A model generated the notes under the pieces. It was not told the origin of the DNA and ran no database searches. It saw only the letters and a list, made by a program, of their open reading frames with translations. This document shows, piece after piece, positions 13,568-18,815 of a stretch of DNA of 18,815 nt. A program made the position numbers and the translations under genes. This DNA comes from Nitrospirota bacterium (GTDB lineage: Bacteria; Nitrospirota; Nitrospiria; Nitrospirales; UBA8639): the NCBI GenBank assembly GCA_029865515.1, contig JAOUGQ010000025.1, positions 1-18,815 on the forward strand, in the 5' to 3' direction. Position 1 is the stretch's first letter, and every line of letters begins with the position of its first letter.

Positions 13568-13618
13568 CTTCCAATAATGTCGTAAGCAATACTATGCACG
13601 TTTATCGGCAGCACGATA

Positions 13619-13636
13619 AAAATCCTGAAGGATTTT
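13619..13636 (-). terminator. Probable intrinsic terminator after the histidine kinase gene
   Basis: AAAATCC and GGATTTT form a perfect 7-bp stem with a 4-base loop; on the minus strand the stem ends in a run of five T. It lies about 90 bases after the kinase stop. A second stem, TTTATCG/CGATAAA (13601-13620), overlaps its distal end by two bases. The AT-rich stem makes it a moderate terminator. Confidence 0.55.
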
Positions 13637-13726
13637 GAGGAATTTTTGGCCTAGGCGGGAACGAGGCGATTGAAGGAAAAGGATCTGGAGGAAAAATTTT
13701 CCGGTCGTGCCGTCTTGAGCGACTGA

Positions 13727-16087
13727 CTAAATGGGCGGCTCGTGTTCCGACGATAAGGAGGGCGAAAAAGTGGAAGCCCCTTCTGCCGGAAGGCGAATAC
13801 GAAAGGTGGCGCCTTCTCCAGCCTGGCTTTCTACCGATATCGTTCCGCCGTGCAGTTCCACCAATTGTTTCACGATCGAGAGGCCCAACCCCAGGCCCTG
13901 CGTGCCGATTTCCGGGACCCGGTGTGCCTGGTAGAAGGGTTGAAAGAGATTGGCCTGGGCTTCCCGGGGTATGCCAGGGCCGGTGTCGGAGATGGACAAG
14001 AGGATGTGATCTTGAGAGGCCGGACAGGCCTCCACCCGAATGCACCCATCTTCCGGGGTAAATTTATGGGCATTGTGCACCAGATTGGTCACGATTTGAT
14101 GGAGGCGATCCGGATCGCCCCACACGGTCAGGTGTTCTCCCGTGATGTCGACCGTCAGATGTTGAGCCTTGGCTTGGGTCAGAGGCAGCAATTCCTGGGT
14201 GACGTCCTCGAGCAGTTCAGGAAGGGAAACGGATTGGTGAGCTAAGCGGACAGTTCCTGCCTCAATACGAGACAAGTCTAGCAGGTCGGCAATCATGCGG
14301 GTGAGCCGGTTGGCGTTCGCACTGATTCGGGTGAGATACAGGTGTTGGCGTTCGGCGAGCGGTCCCACCATGCCATGAAGCAGGTTTTCAGTAAATCCCT
14401 TAATCGAGGTCAAGGGTGTGCGCAATTCATGCGAGCAATGGGAGAGGAATTGCGATTTCATCCGGTCCAGTTCCTGGAGCCGGTTATTGGCGGATTCCAG
14501 GTCCTGGTTGGCCTGTTGTAATTCAGCTGTCCGCTCCTGGACTTTGGTTTCCAGGCCGATGTTCAGGGCTTCAATTTCGTCATACGCCAAAGCCGTATCA
14601 AGGGCAATCGCCATTTGGTGCGCGACCGTGGATAATAAATTTTGTTCGGTGACGGGGATGGATTTCAGGTGGTGACTTCCAACGATCAGCACGCCGAGAG
14701 GCTGATTCTGACTGACCAGGGGTAGCGCGATTCCACTTCGCGTCCCGGCATCGGCAAGCATTTGTCGAGTGGCAGGATGGCACTGATCCAGAATCACCTG
14801 GATGTCTTCGATGACGATGGGTTGTGGTGCGTGGAGAGTCGAGTGAAGGAGGTCCTGGGGAATCGAGGGAATGTTTGCGTCTCGAAACAATGCCTCCCAT
14901 TCTGGCAACATCCCCTCCGCTTGAATCTTCTGGAATTGTTGACGATCCGAGTCCCATAAGGCGGCCCAGGCATGGTCATAGGGGAGTGAGCCCACAATGG
15001 CTTTGAGTCCAGCCCCGATAATGGTTTCACGGTCGAGGGTCGAGCCGATGTGGAGGGTGAGTTGATGAAGCATGGTCAATTCATCGACCCGTCGTCGGAT
15101 CTCCACCAGAATATGTTCTTGCCCGAGATAGGCCTCCCGCAATTCCTCGTGCCGCTGCTCAGCCGACTCTAATTGTTCTTGAATAATTTTTCCGCGCTCT
15201 TGAAGTTCGAGGCGATCTTCCCAGAGACGTCCCGCCAGTGGCATGATCACCAAGGGCACCAGGGAGAATCCCGCACTGATCCACCAGGGTTGATTGGGAG
15301 CTTGCACTCTCAAGGTGGTGAATGTGACAACCCCCAACACGATTCCGCCCAGGATCCATCCCCATATGGGCTGTCGCTGCGGTTGCCAGGTAAAGATCCA
15401 TTCGCAATAGGGAGCACCATCGGCGATGCAACACGTGTCCTGGATCGTGGAGGCCGGTCTTCCAAACATGCGGGCGGGGACTTCCGCAATCGTCGCCTTC
15501 GTGGTCTGGCATATCCGTTCGGCGCAGCCCCGGAGATAGGGACCGAACTGTGTGATGGTGGACTGGGAAAATTGCAACCGCATCACGGCCTGTCCGTTGG
15601 TGACCGAAACCACCTCTGGCTTGAGCGCCCCTTTGGTAAATTTTTCCACAAAGTAGGGGAAAAGCCGGTAAATCTGGGTGATGGAAAAGGGCCGCCCCAG
15701 GATTTGGATGATGGGAGAGAGGAATTTTTCCCGTCCCAGGTTGAAATGGAAATGGTCCTGCTGGGAGAGTTGAACTGAAAACTCAGCCAAAAACATCACA
15801 AATTCATAGGAGTAGCTATTCCAGGGATTCTTGAGAAAGTCGACGGTGACATGGTAGGTCCGGTCGGGGATCCGCTCGTTGAGCAAGACGACCAGTGTGT
15901 TTAATGCTGTCTGCGCAGCCTCAGACCCCTGCCGACGCGTAATCACATCTTCCAGGTATTCAAGATTAGCCCGGACGGTGATCCCGCTGACATCCTGAAT
16001 GGTTGCGCCCTGAAGATCCTTGCCAAAAGGACGAAACTCCATGAGCGGGCGCTCCAGAATGCGATGGGATTTTGATAATAGCGGCAT
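13727..16087 (-). CDS. Membrane-anchored sensor histidine kinase with GAF domain
   Basis: A 786-residue hybrid-free sensor kinase. Order: an N-terminal domain (1-235) of uncertain family ending in a cysteine cluster (C188, C193, C219, C220, C228 in DGAPYCEWIFTW), reminiscent of V4R/heme-NO-like domains; two closely spaced membrane segments (about 241-259 and 268-287); a coiled coil (290-335); a GAF domain (about 337-500); a second coiled coil (505-545); HisKA with the phosphorylated H553 in SHCSHELRTPLTSIKG; and HATPase with N-box NLVHNAHKFTP (668-678), DTGPGIP (701-707) and GLGLGLSIVK (731-740). The two membrane segments form a hairpin, so both ends are probably cytoplasmic. The start at 16087 has AGGGA 5 bases upstream. 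It follows the FadL-type gene by 92 bases on the same strand with no terminator seen. No response regulator is in the window. Confidence 0.93.
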   Translation of the reverse strand: MPLLSKSHRILERPLMEFRPFGKDLQGATIQDVSGITVRANLEYLEDVITRRQGSEAAQTALNTLVVLLNERIPDRTYHVTVDFLKNPWNSYSYEFVMFLAEFSVQLSQQDHFHFNLGREKFLSPIIQILGRPFSITQIYRLFPYFVEKFTKGALKPEVVSVTNGQAVMRLQFSQSTITQFGPYLRGCAERICQTTKATIAEVPARMFGRPASTIQDTCCIADGAPYCEWIFTWQPQRQPIWGWILGGIVLGVVTFTTLRVQAPNQPWWISAGFSLVPLVIMPLAGRLWEDRLELQERGKIIQEQLESAEQRHEELREAYLGQEHILVEIRRRVDELTMLHQLTLHIGSTLDRETIIGAGLKAIVGSLPYDHAWAALWDSDRQQFQKIQAEGMLPEWEALFRDANIPSIPQDLLHSTLHAPQPIVIEDIQVILDQCHPATRQMLADAGTRSGIALPLVSQNQPLGVLIVGSHHLKSIPVTEQNLLSTVAHQMAIALDTALAYDEIEALNIGLETKVQERTAELQQANQDLESANNRLQELDRMKSQFLSHCSHELRTPLTSIKGFTENLLHGMVGPLAERQHLYLTRISANANRLTRMIADLLDLSRIEAGTVRLAHQSVSLPELLEDVTQELLPLTQAKAQHLTVDITGEHLTVWGDPDRLHQIVTNLVHNAHKFTPEDGCIRVEACPASQDHILLSISDTGPGIPREAQANLFQPFYQAHRVPEIGTQGLGLGLSIVKQLVELHGGTISVESQAGEGATFRIRLPAEGASTFSPSLSSEHEPPI

Positions 16088-16179
16088 GGGTATCCCTGAG
16101 AAGGGTGAACCGATAGAGGGGACTGTACTGGAAAACGGGAAAAGGGTGAAGGGGGGAGCCGAAATTCAGGAAGGACGCG

Positions 16180-17556
16180 TTAGAAATTCACCCGCAGGGA
16201 CAAGGCTCCGACGTGAAGCGTCGTGTCCCATTCTCCGTTCAGGAGGGGTTGTTGATTGTTGTTGATCCCCCGTGTCTGGTACAGCAACACCTGATAGGCC
16301 AGATCCAGTCCTATGGCTTTTGCGCCAAAGCTATTACAGGGAAGTATTCCTAAGAATTTCCCTGGAGCGTGACAGAGAAAGCCCACGCCGGCTGAAAGGG
16401 CATTGTAATCGGAATCCGGAACAGCCGGTTCAAATGTCCGGCTGGGGATTGGGGTTTCTGAGCGAATATATCCCGCCCGAAGGGCCACATCCCAATTGGG
16501 GAGTGGAGGGGGGGACAAGGCTTTGAATTCCGTGCCTATGAGAAGGAGCCAGGTATCTCGATAGTTGCGCGGTTGAGAGATCGTCTGAGTAAAGCCAGGT
16601 GGGAGAGCAGGATTTTTGAAATCGGAAAGGTGTAAGTCGAGATCTTTAAAGTCCGTCCAATCCGCATACTCCACGTCCACCTCAATTTTCCACTCGTGCC
16701 GGGCATTTCTGATGGGCCAGCCGGCGATGGCCCAGGTGTAAATATCAGGGAGTTCAACGGTCGTCCTCGCATCGGCAACCTTTTCACCATTGGAAAGAAA
16801 GTCGCCTTTCAGTTTCAGGTCAGCCCCATTGCGGTAGACAAATCCAAAATTGAGCAAGGGTTTCCCGGCCTCATTGCGAATGGGCGTCAGGAGGAAGCTG
16901 GCATTAAAGCCCAAAGCGGTATCCGTTCCATTGGCCTCCTGATTGCCACCAGGTGGATTTCGCTGGAATTCCCCATGCCCTTCACCCAGGAAGCTGGCAA
17001 AGGTATAAATGTCCAGGCCTCCCCCCACGGAAAGATAGTCGTTGAATTTATAGGCCAGAGTCGGCTTGATATCAAGAAGAGGAAGGGCCGCATGAGTCAG
17101 GATAGGGGAAATCGAACTATTGTCGGGGTAATCCAATTGAAGAGCATAAGGGATGGTCACGCCGATGCCCGCTGTCCAATTGGATAAATTTTTCAGTCCC
17201 AATGCGGATAAATTTGCTGTCAAAAAGAACGTGCTGGGCGGAGGATTGGCGATCGTCCCGTCAAAGCCGCCCTTCACTGTTCCTCCGGAGGCACTCTTAA
17301 ACCGGACATCGCCTCCGATAAAGATGGCCCCTCCGGAAAATTGAATACCTTCCAATTGAGTCATGCCGGCTGGATTATAATGAATGGCGGACGCATCATC
17401 GGCTTGGGCGGCAAATGCGGCCGCTTGGCCGGTTGCTGCAGCCCCATGGTCCAGAATTCGAAACCCTTCACCAAATACTATTTGGGGAATCATGAAGATG
17501 TTGAATAGTCCAATGATCAGGCATGCAAGGAACAAGCGGGGTAAGATTATTGTCAC
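16180..17556 (-). CDS. FadL/OmpP1-type outer-membrane transport protein
   Basis: A 458-residue beta-barrel of the FadL family, which lets hydrophobic compounds such as fatty acids or aromatics cross the outer membrane. Residues 1 to about 29 are a signal peptide (hydrophobic LFLACLIIGLFNIFMI). The mature N-terminus EGFRILDHGAAATGQAAA forms the FadL hatch, and the signature HYNPAGMTQLEG (59-70) is present. The rest alternates aromatic and polar strands and ends in LRVNF, the terminal phenylalanine needed for barrel assembly. C390, C400 and nearby residues (FLCHAPGKFLGILPCNSFG, about 388-406) may form a loop disulfide. The start is a GTG at 17556, supported by AAGGAGGAG immediately upstream. 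The histidine kinase gene follows 92 bases downstream. The substrate is unknown. Confidence 0.93.
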   Translation of the reverse strand: MTIILPRLFLACLIIGLFNIFMIPQIVFGEGFRILDHGAAATGQAAAFAAQADDASAIHYNPAGMTQLEGIQFSGGAIFIGGDVRFKSASGGTVKGGFDGTIANPPPSTFFLTANLSALGLKNLSNWTAGIGVTIPYALQLDYPDNSSISPILTHAALPLLDIKPTLAYKFNDYLSVGGGLDIYTFASFLGEGHGEFQRNPPGGNQEANGTDTALGFNASFLLTPIRNEAGKPLLNFGFVYRNGADLKLKGDFLSNGEKVADARTTVELPDIYTWAIAGWPIRNARHEWKIEVDVEYADWTDFKDLDLHLSDFKNPALPPGFTQTISQPRNYRDTWLLLIGTEFKALSPPPLPNWDVALRAGYIRSETPIPSRTFEPAVPDSDYNALSAGVGFLCHAPGKFLGILPCNSFGAKAIGLDLAYQVLLYQTRGINNNQQPLLNGEWDTTLHVGALSLRVNF

Positions 17557-17558
17557 GT

Positions 17559-17565
17559 CTCCTCC
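17559..17565 (-). promoter_or_regulatory. Shine-Dalgarno supporting the GTG start of the FadL-type gene
   Basis: GGAGGAG on the minus strand ends 2 bases before the GTG at 17556, with its first GGAG at a spacing of 5 bases. It supports the non-ATG start. Confidence 0.6.
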
Positions 17566-17660
17566 TTGAGAACGGGATTAGACCGAAGGGGGGAAAGTCT
17601 ATAAAAAGCGACCAAACATAGCAATGTTGATCATCAAGGGGCAACGGGTGACAATAGAGC

Positions 17661-17697
17661 AAGGGAGTCAACCTAAAAGACGATTGGTGACTCCTTT
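17661..17697. repeat. 10-bp inverted repeat in the divergent porin/VOC promoter region
   Basis: AAGGGAGTCA (17661-17670) and TGACTCCTTT (17688-17697) pair over 10 positions with one G-T, with 17 bases between. It lies 84 bases before the VOC start and about 105 bases from the porin start. The position fits an operator or a leader hairpin; it does not follow any plus-strand gene, so it is not a terminator for one. Confidence 0.45.
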
Positions 17698-17780
17698 CAT
17701 ATTTATTTTCGGGTTGTCGACCAGTTGCCACAGATTCTTATCACGCCACTGAGAAATCGTGTTCTGAAAAGGAGAAAAAC

Positions 17781-18179
17781 ATGCGGGTAACAAAACTGCT
17801 CCATACTCGAATGCGGGTGAGTGACATGGCACAGACGCTGGCCTTTTATCGAGACGTCCTCGGTCTGGAAGTGGTGGAACAAAAGGTGTCGCCGCGGGGA
17901 TCTCACTTGGCGTTTTTAGCCGTGCCCAATAGTGAGGAACTGATTGAGCTGTGCAGCTTTCCCACTAGTGGTCCCGTCCACGTCCAGGAAGATTTGGTCC
18001 ACTTGGCGTTTGAGGTGGAGGATTTGGAGCAGACGATTCAGGAACTCCAGGCCAAAGGCGTACCGATTACGGATGGTCCCACCCAATCATCTTCCGGCAG
18101 CCGGTTCATCTTTATCGATGCGCCGGATGGCTATGAAATTGAACTCATTCAACGGCCGGCGGAAGTGGCCATCGTTTAA
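17781..18179 (+). CDS. VOC-family protein, glyoxalase I-like
   Basis: A 132-residue vicinal-oxygen-chelate protein with two beta-alpha-beta-beta-beta modules. The four metal ligands of glyoxalase I are at matching positions: H8 (LLHTRMRV), E56 (ELIEL), H74 (LVHLAFEV) and E121 (YEIELIQ); E. coli GloA uses H5, E56, H74 and E122. The segment AFYRDVLGLEVV and IDAPDGYEIELIQRP are typical of lactoylglutathione lyases, which remove methylglyoxal. The length is normal. The start has GGAG 6 bases upstream. It is the first gene of a plus-strand unit with uvrC 17 bases downstream. Whether the thiol cofactor is glutathione or another thiol cannot be read from the sequence, and other VOC activities remain possible. 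Confidence 0.9.
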   Translation: MRVTKLLHTRMRVSDMAQTLAFYRDVLGLEVVEQKVSPRGSHLAFLAVPNSEELIELCSFPTSGPVHVQEDLVHLAFEVEDLEQTIQELQAKGVPITDGPTQSSSGSRFIFIDAPDGYEIELIQRPAEVAIV

Positions 18180-18196
18180 TGCTCACCCGGTAAGGA

Positions 18197-18815
18197 ATGA
18201 TGAAAAAACCGGCGATCACTCCTCCAATACTCTCCGACCAGCCAAGCCGGCTGTCCGGGATCCTCGGCAATCTCCCCAAACAGCCAGGGGTGTATCTCTT
18301 TAAGGATCGACGAGGGGATATCATCTATATTGGAAAAGCCGCGGTGTTGTCCGACCGGGTTCGATCGTATTTTCAACATGGGGCCGATCTCACCCCCAAA
18401 AACCGGGCGCTGGTCTCGCAGGTCGTCGACCTGGAAACGCTGGTCACTCACTCAGAGTTCGAAGCCCTCATCTTAGAAAGCAACCTGATTAAGCAGCACC
18501 GCCCACGGTTTAATGTGGTGCTCCGGGACGATAAGCAATACCCCTACCTCCGGTTACCTATACACGATGATTTCCCAAGGCTGTCTATTGTTCGCCGGGT
18601 CAAACACGATAAGGCGTTATATTTTGGTCCCTATGTTCCGACAGGAGCCATGCGCGACACCCTGAAAGTCATTCGCAAGGTTTTTCCTCTGGCCACCTGC
18701 AAAATTGAGATAGATGGGACGGCTGAACGGGCGTGTCTGGAATTTGAAATTAAACGATGTATGGCCCCGTGCACGGGGAATCAGACGAAGGAAGCCTATC
18801 ACCAGATCGTCAAAC
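18197..18815 (+). CDS. uvrC: UvrABC system protein C, N-terminal part (runs off the right edge)
   Basis: The first 206 codons of UvrC, the nuclease that makes both incisions in nucleotide excision repair. The GIY-YIG domain is clear: QPGVYLFKD, IIYIGKA, the arginine in LSDRVRSYF and the glutamate in SEFEALILESNLIKQHRPRF-type context (catalytic E in EALILE). It continues with DDKQYPYLRL, YFGPYV and the cysteine motif KRCMAPCTG, all characteristic of UvrC. The frame is open to the window end. Adjacent ATGs at 18197 and 18200 share the frame, and AAGGA lies right before them, so the second gives the better spacing. An in-frame TAA at 18191 excludes earlier starts. In the IYIGKA segment the usual KNL reads AVL, a minor variation. 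It is 17 bases after the VOC gene and probably co-transcribed. Confidence 0.96.
   Translation, partial: MMKKPAITPPILSDQPSRLSGILGNLPKQPGVYLFKDRRGDIIYIGKAAVLSDRVRSYFQHGADLTPKNRALVSQVVDLETLVTHSEFEALILESNLIKQHRPRFNVVLRDDKQYPYLRLPIHDDFPRLSIVRRVKHDKALYFGPYVPTGAMRDTLKVIRKVFPLATCKIEIDGTAERACLEFEIKRCMAPCTGNQTKEAYHQIVK

Noticed and set aside
13602..14045. A 147-codon minus-strand frame over the kinase 3' end
   Set aside because: It is another frame of the kinase gene, Arg/Pro/Gly-rich and without domain signals; the kinase HATPase domain reads cleanly in its own frame.
1..18815. CRISPR array, phage or toxin-antitoxin system
   Set aside because: No regularly spaced repeats, no transposase, integrase or phage structural genes and no paired small toxin-antitoxin genes were seen.

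Overview
The window looks like ordinary chromosomal DNA from a Gram-negative bacterium. The evidence is a FadL/OmpP1-type outer-membrane protein, a periplasmic HtrA protease, an exported DsbA-like protein and an exported cupredoxin, together with housekeeping genes. Nothing seen here indicates a plasmid, phage or insertion sequence. The combination of a pyruvoyl-dependent arginine decarboxylase with a bacterial deoxyhypusine-synthase-like protein, plus the moderate GC content and style of the genes, makes me think of Nitrospirota (Nitrospira-like). That is an impression from gene content and not a demonstrated assignment.

Layout: almost everything lies on the minus strand. From left to right: a partial unknown gene (-) running off the left edge; exodeoxyribonuclease III (+); pyruvoyl-dependent arginine decarboxylase (-); an aldehyde dehydrogenase (-); a small zinc-ribbon protein (-); an exported DsbA-like thiol oxidoreductase (-); a deoxyhypusine-synthase-like protein (-); tRNA-Glu(CTC) (-); an amicyanin-like cupredoxin (-) and HtrA/DegP protease (-); ribose-5-phosphate isomerase A (-); glucokinase (-); a MEKHLA-domain protein (-); a 542-bp gene-free stretch full of inverted repeats; shikimate kinase and shikimate dehydrogenase (-) joined by an odd reading frame; a 28-residue Lys/Arg-rich mini-gene (-); a large membrane-associated histidine kinase (-); a FadL-type porin (-). 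Finally, divergently on the plus strand, there is a VOC/glyoxalase-like protein and the start of uvrC, which runs off the right edge.

How genes may work together: arginine decarboxylase (arginine to agmatine) and the deoxyhypusine-synthase-like protein (aminobutyl transfer from spermidine or putrescine) are on the same strand within 5 kb and suggest a polyamine route. HtrA and the cupredoxin are adjacent and both exported. rpiA and glk are sugar-phosphate genes. aroE and aroK catalyse consecutive steps of the shikimate pathway. The porin and histidine kinase are adjacent on one strand. The VOC gene and uvrC are 17 bases apart.

The less ordinary content is in the gaps: a very basic 28-residue peptide gene with a near-ideal Shine-Dalgarno; a three-armed GC-rich inverted repeat after it that can fold in two exclusive ways; two copies of a short palindromic repeat; and an 86-residue frame that fills the aroE-aroK gap with 4-base ATGA overlaps at both ends. 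I saw no CRISPR array, transposase, phage gene or obvious defence system.
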